64,000 nucleotides of DNA, from positions 22,525,794 through 22,589,793 of the forward strand of contig OY987234.1 in assembly GCA_963920705.1 (NCBI GenBank), read 5' to 3'. The DNA comes from Odiellus spinosus. Its lineage: Eukaryota > Arthropoda > Arachnida > Opiliones > Phalangiidae. The notes under the pieces were generated by a model. The model made no database searches and was not told where the DNA came from. It saw only the letters and a list, made by a program, of their open reading frames with translations. The translations under genes and the position numbers were made by a program. Every line of letters starts with the position of its first letter. The stretch's first letter is position 1. Below, in pieces: positions 45,895 to 58,115 of this stretch.

Positions 45895-47973
45895 ATCAAT
45901 TTATTTTCGCTCTTTTTGATGGTGCTTAGAATTTGCACCAGGCTGATTTTGTAGCTTAGACGTTTCTCTTTAAGAATTTATCCACGATTCAATCCTATAG
46001 CCTTAAATAGTCGCCAGCTCATTTTGTTGTTGTATAAACCCTGATGAACCTTAATCTCCGTTTTTCATTACTCCATGGTTACGATACCCAATAGAAAACG
46101 GCCAAAGTTTTCGATAAAGCTCATCCCATGGAGTAATAACAACTTAGTAATTATTTTTCTACCATTCGAATTATTTTTTTTTTATCGTGGAAATTACAAC
46201 CCACATGATTCTTTTGACAAGGTATTGGCTGTAGCCCAGAGAGCGCGGCTTTTAAAATTTATTCGTTTCATTTCCCGGTATTTTTCTCCGCTGGCTCTCG
46301 AGTTTGATCGTTAATGCTTATTATAAAATACTTGGTCGCCTCAAGGTCGCTTTTAGACAACGTTATGGCAATTAATATTATTTATTAACGGCGATAATTT
46401 GCGTCGTGAAACGCTCGTTCCACGAATCAACGGAATCAGTTGATGTTCTTAGCGAACGCCAAGCTTTAACCCTATAGGAAAACCAATCCTTTTACTATAG
46501 AAAGAAACGTAGCTTAGTACGCGCTTAAAGATTTTTCTGATACAAAATACACCGATGATAACTTGTAGGAACGTGCGTATCCGGTTTCTTCCTAGTTTTT
46601 AAAAACATCCTAATTATAGGGAGAGTGTAAATTTATTAAGTTGAATCCTTGTTGAAGATGTAAGGACTGACTTTCAAGTATAAATAGTTCAAGGAGTCTG
46701 ACTGAAAAGCGAATTGGTTAAGCATTCCGAGGATAATTCTCTCCTACGCATGCTCGTTTTCTTGACCAATGTCAGTCGTCTTTGACCCTAGCGAGCGGAA
46801 ACGTAGGTCTGGAGATAGAGTTTAAAACCTCCGCTTACCTTTTTGTCTACGCCTTTTTAGCAGTTAGGTGAAGACATGGTTAATACTTTTTAAGTTCTAA
46901 GCTAACAGACAATTCTGGGCTAAAACGCGCGAGATATTTGTTTGAATGTTTGTTTATCTATGGTTCCTTTTGTTATTTGGAACGAAAGGGGAAAAACCCT
47001 TTAAGGATATAGTCAGCCAATAAAAATCCTTTTCGGTGAGGTAATCTTTCCCCGGGAATATCTCGAGTCTGAAAACTCTCGCGAAACTATTTGTAAGCGG
47101 CTCTGATTCATAGGCAAAGGGGAATGGAATAAATTCCAATGCCCTGTTCTAGAAATTTTCTTTTATTTATTTATGATTCTACCTTATTGTTTGTCCCTCC
47201 GTACGGACATTAAATAAATTTCAATCTACATAATTATGAGTATAATATAATAACAAAAATCTTTAATTTCCTTTCCACGCTCACTTTAACTAATTTTATT
47301 ATTTTTATGGTCGACGAAAGAGTTTTAAAAGTTTAATCTTAAGATCTATACTTAACTCCAGTTGGTACAATTTACTATTTAAATTAAATTTAACTTCAGT
47401 CGACACAAGGACCTAGGATTGTTTTTTACTGAAAATAATAAAATATGATATTTAAGCATTTTTCCTCCTGAAAAACCTTGAACGAATATGACAGACTTGG
47501 AATTGATTATCAAGACCCTGTTGCTAAGCCTAATGGTCCTTTATTACGCATTTTTGTCGCCAAGGGGGGTATAGCTTAGTGTTTCCACTGTTAATTGATT
47601 GGTTGTTTAGTTATATGATAAAGTATCTAAGCCTTGGCCTTGTATTTTTCCTATTATTTCTTAATAGTGTACGAAGTTTGTATTTAATTTATAGCCCTAT
47701 ATCTCTAAAATTAAGTTTGCGGTTTGTTTTCTTAGAAACTATATTTCTTTTTCGAGATTAAAAGTTTCAAATTCGTGAAACAACCGTTGTAGTTTAACGC
47801 GAGGACGAACAATTTATTTTGAATTTTTCGGGGAGGGGGTCGTGTAAGCTGTCCGGCAATTAGAGGGTTTCTATTTTAATTGGATTATCTTTCAACCCGA
47901 CCCTAGTTCTAAACTTCACCGTAGTTCAAGCTTTATACTCTCAGTCAACGTCACAAGAGATAGTAGGTCCTAC
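45895..47973. other. Gene-free stretch with unassigned frames
   Basis: An inverted pair TTACTCCATGG (46068-46078) / CCATGGAGTAA (46126-46136) encloses 47 bp. A 79-codon frame starts within it. A minus frame at 46954-47139 (starts TTG; ..FAYESEPLTNSFARVFRLEI..) is protein-like in composition but unrecognised. TTGTATAAACCCTG near 46030 may be an end remnant of the gtcaggg group. Confidence 0.35.
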
Positions 47974-48312
47974 CAGAAGCCGATGAAACCCTCCTTTGAA
48001 GTCTACTACTCTATTGTTCCATATAGCGCTCCTCTCTGTATGGGTAAAATTCCCAATTTTACGAGTTAGAAGGGGTCCTACTTCATCCCCCCCCTGTCTA
48101 CGGAAAATTGGAAATTCTCTCTCTCCACAAACGACGACGTTTTTTTGACGAACTCCGAGGCTGCTAGAGATATTCGCTCGACGAACTCCCGCTCCGAAAA
48201 TATCTACCGTTAGGAGGCGTACGAATCGCGCTTTTTGAAACTAACCCATACAGAGAGGGGTAGACAAAACCCGGGAGTAATAGACTTCAAAGGAGGGTTT
48301 CATCGGCTTCTG
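47974..48312 (-). mobile_element. MITE family A, copy 6
   Basis: 339 bp, ends CAGAAGCC / GGCTTCTG, perfect 7-bp duplications GTCCTAC at 47967-47973 and 48313-48319. Shares private differences with copy 3 (CGCTTTTTGAAACTAACCC), so these two are sister copies. Confidence 0.97.
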
Positions 48313-49203
48313 GTCCTACTAACCCTTGCTTTTAAATTATATGACAAGTGATGGAGCGATTTTTATATCTTTGAAACCGTTTTTGAAAGGGGTCAAGTAT
48401 TGAATTTTTGGATCATTTGTGTGAAATTTATTTGAACTTATACGAATTCATTCCTTTAAAGGGACAATTCAACCTGATAATGAGCGATTTTTCTATCATA
48501 TTTATTATATTTAAATTAGGCTTAGCAGGGATCCGTGGAACGTTTTCTCCATGATGATACTTTGATATGACTTAAACTTCTCTAATATCTTGAACGACAA
48601 TTCTAATACAAAGTTTTAAAATGCCTTTTATAAAATGTATAGAAATTATTCTTCAGTCGAAACACGGCTTTCACGCTTATTATTAATGATTGTAAAGCAA
48701 ATATTGAAATATGGTCGGAGCACGAACTTTCTCTCTCTCGTTCCTTTTCTAAACCCCTTTTTCTTATTTTTACTCTTTTAGAAAATCGTGGACAAGTCAG
48801 TAATTAATGGTTCCTTAAATAAATCAGGGGCGTAGAGTGTTTTATACCCGTTGCTGACTACTATATTCGGACTAATAATTATTAGTCCCTCTTGGCTTTA
48901 CCACTTTTACCAGCCCTCCCTTATATCGCGCCAGCTCTCTTCGCAAAATCCGCGACCAAACATACTTCGGAAAAGTTTAGTAATAATTATAAAGCCTTGA
49001 CGTTTCCCATTTTAAGTAGATCCTAGAAGAAGAGTTCGGGATGGGTTACGTATTACCAGAAACGTAGTATTGGCAAGAAATTAGTTAACAGAGACGTTCT
49101 TTACATCCTAATAATGATGATTTCTCGTTTTTCTAATTGTTTCTGGTACAGCTTTATAATGACTAAGAGAAATAATTGGACTGGGATTTTTAAGTTGTTT
49201 AAG
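48313..49203. other. Gene-free stretch with TTAA-element arm
   Basis: TTTAAAGGGACAATTCAACC at about 48456 and TTAGGCTTAGCAGGGATCCG near 48516 are the left arm of a family D relative, without a right arm. No gene. Confidence 0.45.
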
Positions 49204-49484
49204 CAAGGAGGATCAGAGAAGGAGAGGAAATGTGGGGACGGCGCGGTTCCTACTGCGTCGGCCTAAACTCCCACTCTGGGAGAACGGGGGTAGAGACGTT
49301 TCGTGGTAAAATGTTGTCACGTGGGTAAAACGAATCCTTTATGAGACGCGCTAGCTAGCGACCACGTGACAACAGTTTACCTCGAGAATTTCCTATCCCC
49401 CCTTTCCACCCGAGTGGGAGGTTGGCTCTTCTCTCTCTAACTCAACGCAGCCCCACATTTCCTCTCCTTCTCTGATCCTCCTTG
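49204..49484 (+). mobile_element. MITE family C, copy 2
   Basis: 281 bp, ends CAAGGAGG / CCTCCTTG, perfect 7-bp duplications GTTTAAG at 49197-49203 and 49485-49491. By eye it differs from copy 1 only at one base (TTGTCACGTG here, TTGTCGCGTG there). This copy keeps the internal palindrome with CCACGTGACAAC intact. Confidence 0.97.
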
Positions 49485-50224
49485 GTTTAAGTGAGTGCGG
49501 AACTTACCCAAGTCGCGAAACATAACCGCGCCACTAATTAATAATTAAGGACAATGTTGTTTAAAAATCATTCGCTCTGAGAAACGTGAGGTTAAAGTTT
49601 AATTAAAATACGCTAATTAAATTTTGTCCTTTTGGCTATTCGAAAATAAGTTCATATTACATTTACATACATGGTATCCAACTTCTCGAACAAATTGCCA
49701 TTCAATTTTTCGTCATTTTTCCTTAATTTTCCCAAGATTAGAATCATTTAATTGTATCATGTGTTAATTTTTTTTTTTATTTTTATTTAATTTCAAATAG
49801 AAAAATACAAATACATATTTCTAGTATATTTTTGATTCGCCATTTTTTTAAATATTCTCAAAATTATTCAAATCCAGCGTTTGTTTCTTCTTCAGGCCTC
49901 ATTTAACCGTAACTAGTCTCGCAAATGTGTTGAATGTTATTCTTGGCTTATAAAAATAGACCCGCTTACCGAAATTTTTCCGGATTCTTACGATAAATTT
50001 AAAGTTTCCGAGACATTTTTCTTATTCAAGTTCTTTATTTTACCGAATTCTTCTCATTAAAGGAAGAGTGAAGTGGCAAATTAAGCTCTTTATTATTGAT
50101 TCACGTCCGGTAGTTAGTCCTAGATCAATCACTGTCTAGTTAATCTACGATCATGATCAGCTAATTAATATAATCACGTTTTAATTTAATCCACGACGTC
50201 TAATCGATCTACATTCGCTGCGCT
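49485..50224. other. Gene-free AT-rich stretch
   Basis: ATTAAAGGAAGAGTGAAGTG near 50056 resembles a TTAA-type left end. No gene. Confidence 0.45.
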
Positions 50225-50470
50225 CTATCTAATCAATTAAATCATAGTTTTAATCAAGATTTCGACTGTTTAATCAATTAAATTATGATTTTAATCAAAA
50301 TTGCTTTTGTAATGAAGTTAATCGTGATTTAAATCAAGATTGCTTCTCGGTAATGAATTTAATCATGATTTTAATCAAGATTGCGTCTGTTTAATCCATT
50401 AAAATCATTATTTTAATCAAGGTTTCGCCTGTCTAATCAATTAAATTATGATTTTAATCAAAATTCGAGA
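50225..50470 (+). repeat. Diverged 40-bp tandem repeat (about 6 units)
   Basis: Phrases ATGATTTTAATCAAGATTGC and CTGTTTAATCAATTAAATTA recur at about 40 bp with substitutions and small indels. Confidence 0.85.
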
Positions 50471-51013
50471 CACTCTAGCGGCCGCAGTCGCCACGTGTAA
50501 ATAGTGAAATAGAAGCCCCACTCTTTGGAGAAATTCATTCCGGAGTGGGGGGGGGGGGGAATATAGCCATGCGCGGCCCGCCTAAATTCCAAGACTCTCC
50601 CGACTCAAAATATCCAGGAAGAGTCCAAATCATTCGAGCCAGACAGGGGTGATGGCTTTTTTGTCTATTTTTAAGTGATATTGGCTAGTAGGTATACCCA
50701 GTCCTTTGCTGACAGTATTAATCTACATGGCGTAGTTATGAACTTTTGGCATAACTAATAAATCTCTTTATTTATTTACCGAGAACTTTTAAGAAGCTTC
50801 GAGTCTAGTATCTAGATAATGTCCCGAAGATAAAGCGATTGCTTCGAAATATCGTTAAATAAATTATTAGTTAAAAAGTTAATAGTTAAAGTGCAGTGTA
50901 TCTTTCTGAATTAATAATTTTATAACGAATTTAACCCGAAACAAGAATAGGGAAAACAAGTTGTTAATTGCGACTTAAAAAATTCAAATTATAGCTAGTC
51001 TTCTCCTTTAAAC
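50471..51013. other. Gene-free stretch with a G run
   Basis: A run of about 13 G lies near 50547-50559 following CATTCCGGAGT. No gene recognised. Confidence 0.5.
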
Positions 51014-51350
51014 CAGAAGCCGATGAAACCCTCCTTTGAAGTCTACTACTCCAATGTTCAATATAGCGCTCCTCTCTGTATGGGTAAAATTCCCAATTTT
51101 ACGAGTTAGAAGGGGTCCTACTTCATCCCCCCTGTCTACGGAAAATTGGAAATTCTCTCTCTCCACAAACGACGACGTTTTTTGGACGAACTCCGAGGCT
51201 GCTAGAGATATTCGCTCGACGAGCTCCCACTCCGAAAACATCTACCGTTAGGAGGCGTACGAATCGCGCCTTTTGAGAATAACCCATACAGAGAGGGGTA
51301 GACAAGACCCGGGAGTAATAGACTTCAAAGGAGGGTTTCATCGGCTTCTG
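51014..51350 (-). mobile_element. MITE family A, copy 7
   Basis: 337 bp, ends CAGAAGCC / GGCTTCTG, perfect 7-bp duplications TTTAAAC at 51007-51013 and 51351-51357. Confidence 0.97.
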
Positions 51351-51357
51351 TTTAAAC

Positions 51358-53260
51358 CTTAAAATACAAAGTGCACTGTCTGTAGATTACGCGTGAAATT
51401 TGACCTTCGATAAATCCAGACTTTTTTATACATTTTCAAAATTGCCTCTCTCTTTTCTACATTTGAAATAATTGAAGCTTTTTCCCGGAAGGGAATGACG
51501 TCGGGGAATGAATCTTGGCTTTTAAAATTTCCCAAATTAAATTCTCGCTATTTTTACGTCGTAAAAGGGAATTCCGAGTCCCAAATGATTCGCTCCGCTT
51601 TCATTTTTAATTCGCTATATATGTTTCGAAACTAAATTTCAACAACTTCTATAAGAATCCAGTTTAAATTTAGATTTAAATGGCTAGTCGCGTTTTTTTT
51701 CGGCAATTTATTTTACCCAGTATGATATTATCATAAGCATAAGTACCATAAGTAAATTAACACCCATAAGTAACCAAATATCAACATCTGAAGTCCTGGT
51801 TTAGTTAAAATGCAACCTTAAACTCGTGTTTCTCCAGATGATTTAATTAAAAAGCAGACATATCCAAAAAATGCCCCACCTTTAAATTAATATTACTCTA
51901 ATTTATAATATCATATTTGAAAATATTGCGCGATTTTAAAGATAAGAAGAAAAAATTCTATTCAATCTCAAATACTCTAGTTTTCGATCGCCGCTAGTTA
52001 AAAATTAAATATGAAACTTGTAAACATGATAGCGTAATTTGCGTTTGAAAATTAATATTGATTAGATTAATATGATAGGCGAGTACGTAATGTATTAACC
52101 CATATTTCCAAACCAGCGTATTATTAAAATTGGGCGTGTTTGGGTCTCGATCTAAATATTGAAGAGAATAAGAAAAAAAAAAAAATATATGTTAAGAAAA
52201 ATAATCATTTTAAAAGTCTTGTCAAATCGTCTGAAAAAAAATCTAAAAGATTAAAATCTTTGAAAATATTATTTTTGATTAAAATAAACGAGCTATTCGT
52301 TCGGAGTCTGATTTTTCAAATTTACGTTTTATTGATTATAAAAGGAGCCTGTCGAAAAACTCGACAGCTGAAAGAATTGACCATTTGTCTTACGACTTAG
52401 CTTAGAATATTTTACGAATAAAAACATTCTGATATTTAATCATATTTTTAATTCTAAACCCAATTACGAATTTTGCAGATACTTGAAAACTTACAAATAT
52501 TGCGAATTATTACCTTTTTTTTCCATTTCATTTTTTATCGCGTTTTAGAACTAAAACTTTCTTGATGTCTTCTTTCTTAAACTATAAATCTAAAAACGTG
52601 TAAGTTGTCCTTTATTTTGACGAAATAAGGCTCTATATGCTAAAATAAATGATGTATCGGTTTTTTGTGTGTTCCAAAAGGGTACGCGTTAAGTTTAAGT
52701 TCTCGTACAGACGATGGAAATGAAATCATTTAATTCATTTAACTAGTATTCTATTTAACGAATTCCCCCCAATTTTACTGTAACAAAATTATTTCTTAAT
52801 ACACTTTAGACCCCCACACAAAATTTCAGTCCTTTCGATTTGAAATATTATATTTTTTTTATAATTTTAAGGAGTAGAAAACTTGTTTTCTGGATACGTT
52901 CCTATATTGATTTGTTTTTGCCGTATCTTTTGATCTGAAAATCAATTTTTTTCGGGGGATTTAGCCATAATATAACGCATCACTAATGCGGACGAATTTA
53001 ACTCGCTACAGACAAAAAGGTAATAAAATAAAATCTCCTTGAAGCGGTTCATAAATTCATGGCCGATTTAGGATCAAGAAATAAGCCAAAAATCGTCGAA
53101 AATATCATAAATTTTACTCTGGAAATGGACACTTAGTCTAACAGAGCTTGATGTTTCTAATAAACGAGCTAATAAATCTTGGAAAAAAACGTTCGAAATA
53201 AATAGCCAAACATCATCTCCGTGAATAGAAATATTAGCTTTTCTATTCTATTGAATTATT
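51358..53260. other. Gene-free AT-rich stretch
   Basis: An 86-codon lysine-rich frame at 52140-52400 reflects A runs. No gene, array or hairpin recognised. Confidence 0.45.
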
Positions 53261-53276
53261 TAAAGGGATACTGAAA

Positions 53277-54334
53277 GAAATATATGACCCTTGAACTTGA
53301 AGGACTATTGCCATTGAAAGAAATATGATATGACCCTTGAACTTGAAGGACCATTGCCATTGTAAGAAATATGATATGACCCTTGAACTTGAAGGACCAT
53401 TGCCATTGAAAGAAATATGATATGACCCTTGAACTTGAAGGACCATTGTCCTTGAAAGAAATATGATATGACCCTTGAACTTGAAGGACCATTGCTATTG
53501 TAAGAAATATGATATGACCCTTGAACTTGAAGGACCATTGCCATTGTAAGAAATATGATATAACCCTTGAACTTGAAGGACCATTGCCATTGAAAGAAAT
53601 ATGATATGACCCTTGAACTTGAAGGACCATTGCTATTGTAAGAAATATGATATGACCCTTGAACTTGAAGGACTATTGCCATTGTAAGAAATATGATATG
53701 ACCCTTGAACTTGAAGGACCATTGCCATTGAAAGAAATATGATATGACCCTTGAACTTGAAGGACCATTGCCATTGAAATAAATATGATATGACCCTTGA
53801 ACTTGAAGGACCATTGCCATTGAAAGAAATATGATATGACCCTTGAACTTGAAGGACCATTGCCATTGAAAGAAATATGATATGACCCTTGAACTTGAAG
53901 GCCCATTGCCATTGAAAGAAATATGATATGACCCTTGAACTTGAAGGACTATTGCCATTGAAAGAAATATGATATGACCCTTGAACTTGAAGGCCCATTG
54001 CCATTGAAAGAAATATGATATGACCCTTGAACTTGAAGGACTATTGCCATTGAAAGAAATATGATATGACCCTTGAACTTGAAGGACCATTGCCATTGAA
54101 ATAAATATGATATGACCCTTGAACTTGAAGGACCATTGCCATTGAAAGAAATATGATATGACCCTTGAACTTGAAGGACCATTGCCATTGAAAGAAATAT
54201 GATATGACCCTTGAACTTGAAGGCCCATTGCCATTGAAAGAAATATGATATGACCCTTGAACTTGAAGGACTATTGCCATTGAAAGAAATATGATATGAC
54301 GCTTGAACTTGAAGGACTATTGCCAATTGGTACA
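53277..54334 (-). repeat. 46-bp satellite (23 units)
   Basis: The unit on the plus strand is GACCATTGCCATTGAAAGAA plus ATATGATATGACCCTTGAAC plus TTGAAG. Variants (CTATTG, CCCATTG, AAATAAAT, TTGTAAG) allow unit typing: the order AAT, ACC, ACC, GCC, ACT in units 11-15 recurs in units 18-22, a seven-unit (322-bp) offset. The unit has no stop in any minus-strand frame, so a 309-codon minus frame with a 46-residue period arises. I see no start context, splice site or domain and treat it as non-coding. The array begins 16 bp after a TTAAAGGGATACTG end. Confidence 0.96.
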
Positions 54335-55240
54335 CAGAGTTTATTGCCATTGGTTCACGCGATATTGAAGCAAAACGGGGTTTATTTTGTAGTCTTGCCT
54401 AGAATAATGTCACTGTTCCGCCATTTTCTCCTGTACCTTTGATAAGTATCATACCTAAAATGGTATCCCGCATCATCAGGTACGCACGTTTGTTGAAAAC
54501 ATTGTAGCGTCATTACTGATGATAATGATAGTTTCTAATAGTTTTGTTAAGCAATTCCAAGGCTTTAAAAATATACGTCCCTGGGAATAAATACGGAATA
54601 AACGTTTATATTCGCGACTATACTTTAATGATAGTGAAATTAGTATTATTTCGTTTAGCGAAATTTAACAGGGATTTTCCCTGTATGAGGAAATTGAAAG
54701 TTAATTCCAATTCAAGTTGGAAACAACGCTGAAAATAAACAACCCCTTATGATTAATTAGTTAAAACTGAGACGAAGAGGGAGCCTAACTCTGTACGTAT
54801 TGTCAACTCGATATGAGAATTAATTCTAGTAAATGGTGATTATTTATATATAATAAACGTATTATTTACTATTTTAAATTGAACCTTTTAGAATAATTTC
54901 CCCGTATTTTCTTTCATTAATTTTGTCACGCGGACAAATACGTTTTTGATGATTAAATCTAATGATCAATCAAACTCCAATGAACGCCCTGGAAACGTGT
55001 CGTGTTAGTTTCTCTATACTTTTATCTACATAATTTTTTTCGTAGCGGACAAGTTACATTTTAAGATAAAAAAAAACTTGTTTTTAGATTGCATTCTCCC
55101 TTTAAGATGAAAAAAAAAAGTTTCGCGATAAAAACACTAAATATAATTAATTTTAGAACCTCATTAAATTTCGGGTGAATGGGGGGGAGGGGGCTAAAAG
55201 TGTCTGTCAATCGATCTTCTTGGGTAATTTCGGGTTTACC
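54335..55240. other. Gene-free stretch
   Basis: A TTAA-type right end (GATTGCATTCTCCCTTTAA) lies near 55078-55103. A short G-rich tract (GGGGGGGAGGGGG) lies near 55180. No supported gene. Confidence 0.45.
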
Positions 55241-55410
55241 TTTTTTTGGCGCAATTAATTATTGAAAAGAGCGCCAAACCCCGCATGCAGCGGGTCGGGA
55301 AAGCTTCTATAATCAACGCCTCTGGATAGGAGGAATCTCTCGCCATGGGTGTGCCACTCCCTGGCTTCTTACACTCTCTTCTCAAGAGGCTCTTCTTAGA
55401 TTATAAATAA
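55241..55410. other. Compact GC-richer block: E2F-like pair and tiny open frames
   Basis: TTTTTTTGGCGC and GCGCCAAA, inverted E2F-like sites, lie at 55242-55253 and 55270-55277. Hairpin CCCGC / GCGGG follows. GCCATGGG at 55343-55350 gives an ATG in strong context on the plus strand followed by 21 codons (MGVPLPGFLHSLLKRLFLDY..) and TAA at 55408. The minus strand has an equally good ATG from the same palindrome with 36 codons. Neither peptide is recognised. Could be a small gene start, a structured RNA or a decayed element. Confidence 0.2.
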
Positions 55411-57087
55411 TAATGTCCCGAAGGCATTTTTATTTTTATATCGAAGATATAACAATTACCCAAGACCTCGTCGCTTCGTACAATCGAGGCTTTCATTTTC
55501 CCACGGCCATCGTAAACTTTAAAACAGAAACCAGTGTTTTTGTTCGATGAGATTTAGTTAATGAAGGGAAAGGGGTTATAATTTCCATCTAGGAAACAAT
55601 ACGGGAGTACCAGACAGGGAAAAGGGGGCTGAATTTTATTTGGCAATTCTTGCTCACTTAATTTTTACACACAAAACTCTACTCGATTTGGGCAGTGACA
55701 AACTAAATCTCTGGCCAAGAAATGGAAAAAAAATATGCCAGGCTGTTTTTATATTCACGCGTGACGTGGGTTTTACTTCTCATCTCATAGCCAATGAGTA
55801 AAAAAATATTTTGGGTCAAAAATGCTCCAATGTAGTAAATGAGGTTCGTGACAAAAATTATTAACTTTTTATTTCATTACTTAATTTTTAGCCTGATCGA
55901 GTAACCCTTTAGAATTAAAATTAATCTCAATTAGTATGATCTAAAAGTTTGACGATCATAGTGATCGCGGAAATATTTAAAAAAATAACCGAGATTATAA
56001 AATACTTAAATTTTTATGTATTTTTTTTTCTATGGTGCGTATATTTTATTTGTTTTTGGAAATCATGAAAATCTATCACAGCCACTTTTTATTACTCCGA
56101 TTCAAGTGCAGTGTAGTTCTTGAAACTAGAATTTATCTATATTTTGCCGATCGTTCTTGAATAGTAAAGTGTTCCTAGATTTTAGTTTGATAATAAAAAC
56201 TTCAGTCAGCGAAAAAAAAACTCAAAATAAGCGGAAAATATTTTTTTTTCACTAACACCATTTTTTTTTTTTTTTTTTTCTTTCGAAAAGAAAAAGTGGT
56301 GTAATTTTAAACCCTGACAAAGTCAAGAGTTCAGAACTTCCTCGTTTTTTTTTTTTGGCGTGTTTAGTCTTATCTGGGAGATTCTTAGAGTCTCAGAGAG
56401 AAAAAGAATTTTCTAAAAATAAACTTTCTCCCAGATTCGATAGTTTTTTTTTAAAACTTGAGTGGGAGTTTTTTCGTCTATAATTCGTTCCATTACTTTA
56501 AACCAATACTGCCAAAGCCAATTATAAACGCCCTCTTAAATTTCTAGTGTCATATACATTAACTTTATTAGCTATTTTTAAATTTGAACCAATTTTATGA
56601 ATTTTAAATCAGATATTTGAAAAAAAATAAATGAAAAAAAAAAATATTATTAAAAGGCAAATTAACAAATTTAATTGCCAAAATGTTTGGGAAAAATTAA
56701 GAATGTGTCAAAATGTTAAGGAGAATCAAAGAAATATTCAAAAATAGGCGTAACTTATAGAAAAAAATCAAGGAAATTGGAAACTTGACTTAGACATTAT
56801 CATAAATAGGTTACAAGTTTGGGAAAGGTTAAAGGTAAAATATGATATAGAATTGTAATGGAAGTATGAAATCCAACTTGTTCCTTTTTGTTTACAAATA
56901 TTTGTAACTAAACCGCTTGCCTTTATGATCAGATCTCGTTATAATTGGTCTAATTTTGACGCTTTGACTATAATAAGTTATATTTCAATACATTACCACG
57001 AGGTTTAGCCTTTAATAGTATGTCTAAGACTATCCAAACTTTATTTTCTTTCAAGGGTGGCCTGTAGTTAAATTAATTACAAACAAA
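55411..57087. other. Gene-free stretch with poly-T hairpin
   Basis: At 56253-56304 a 19-base T run is bordered by AACACCA and GAAAAGAAAAAGTGGTGT, an imperfect inverted repeat. Otherwise AT-rich sequence without genes. Confidence 0.45.
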
Positions 57088-57402
57088 TTAGTTTTCCACG
57101 CTCAATCTCGCGTTTCGTATTTTTTTAAATTTGACACAGTTTTGAAATTTTGGTGGTCTAGAGTTTGAACCATCTCTATACTGTAGATGAAATGATCGAT
57201 CGTGTTCACAAATTTGATGGCGGGTGTTGAGGGCCAAAGGAAACTTATACGCTTGAAAAGACAGTGGCTTTATACGTACTAAATATATAACTAGTGTTGA
57301 CAGGCAAAAGTGACAGTGAATTCTGTGTTCCATCCTTCCTCGTGATGAGATCGTGACTTTTCTTTTGAACCAGAGATGGTTTTCGTAAAAGTTAAGGATC
57401 AT
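57088..57402 (-). other. Unassigned open frame (105 codons from first ATG)
   Basis: A non-repetitive minus-strand frame runs from a TGA just upstream of 57426 to a stop at 57088; the first ATG reads MILNFYENHLWFKRKVT. It has several histidines and cysteines (HRIHCHFC) but no complete motif I can name, and no splice or promoter context. Could be a decayed transposon-derived frame or chance. Confidence 0.15.
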
Positions 57403-57719
57403 CTTGATTTCTTGAGGTTTATCCAATCATTTTCGTCCATTCTACGAATGATACAGATATTTTTAGATGTGTCTAGAAATTTTGTGGTAATTCTTGTGAC
57501 ATAGTTCAGATTACGTGGGCATCCACAATTAAAAATAATAAAAAAAAAAAATCCAGAGGCCGTAACGCATAAAATAAATAATAGATTGGATGATTTACCA
57601 TTTGTTAATTTCTATTAAATGTGGGAATGGAGGCTACTTAAATTTAAGGACTAAATTTTAGCGGCTTAGAATTTTGGAGGTCAACTTTTTCTCATTTGTG
57701 CGGCCCTTAAGTTTTCTTC

Positions 57720-58115
57720 ACATTTGAGGCCCCTTTTTCAACACATTTGGAGGCCCGATTTGGCCCCCTTTTCTACACACATTTGAAGCCTCTTTTCTAT
57801 AAGTTTGGAGGCCCCCTTTGGTTCTTTTTTCTACACATGGAGGCCCCTTTTCTACACTCATTTGGAGGCCCCTTTTCTACACTCATTTGGAGGCCCCCTT
57901 TGGCTCCCTTTTCTACACACATTTGGAGGCCCCCTTTGGCTCCCTTTTCTACACACATTTGGAGGCCCCCTTTGGCTCCCTTTTCTACACACATTTGGAG
58001 GCCCCCTTTGGCTCCCTTTTCTACACACATTTGGAGGCCCCCTTTGGCTCCCTTTTCTACACCCATTTGGAGGCCCCCTTTGGCTCCCTTTTCTACACAT
58101 TTGGAGGGCCTTTTC
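57720..58115 (+). repeat. 36-bp satellite (about 9 units)
   Basis: The unit is ACACATTTGGAGGCCCCCTT plus TGGCTCCCTTTTCTAC, period 36 bp. Earlier units are shorter (24-27 bp) and lack TTTGGCTCC. Because the period is a multiple of three, several frames on both strands stay open for 80-123 codons with 12-residue repeats; these are not independent evidence for genes. Confidence 0.95.

Noticed and set aside
53305-54234. 309-codon minus-strand open frame with 46-residue repeats
   Set aside because: The 46-bp satellite unit has no stop in any minus frame, so long frames are automatic; no splice, promoter or domain evidence.
55290-55400. Resemblance of the minus strand to part of U4 snRNA (TATCC.GAGGCG..GATTAT)
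   Set aside because: Similarity is short and scattered, with no Sm site or 5' stem-loop in the right place.
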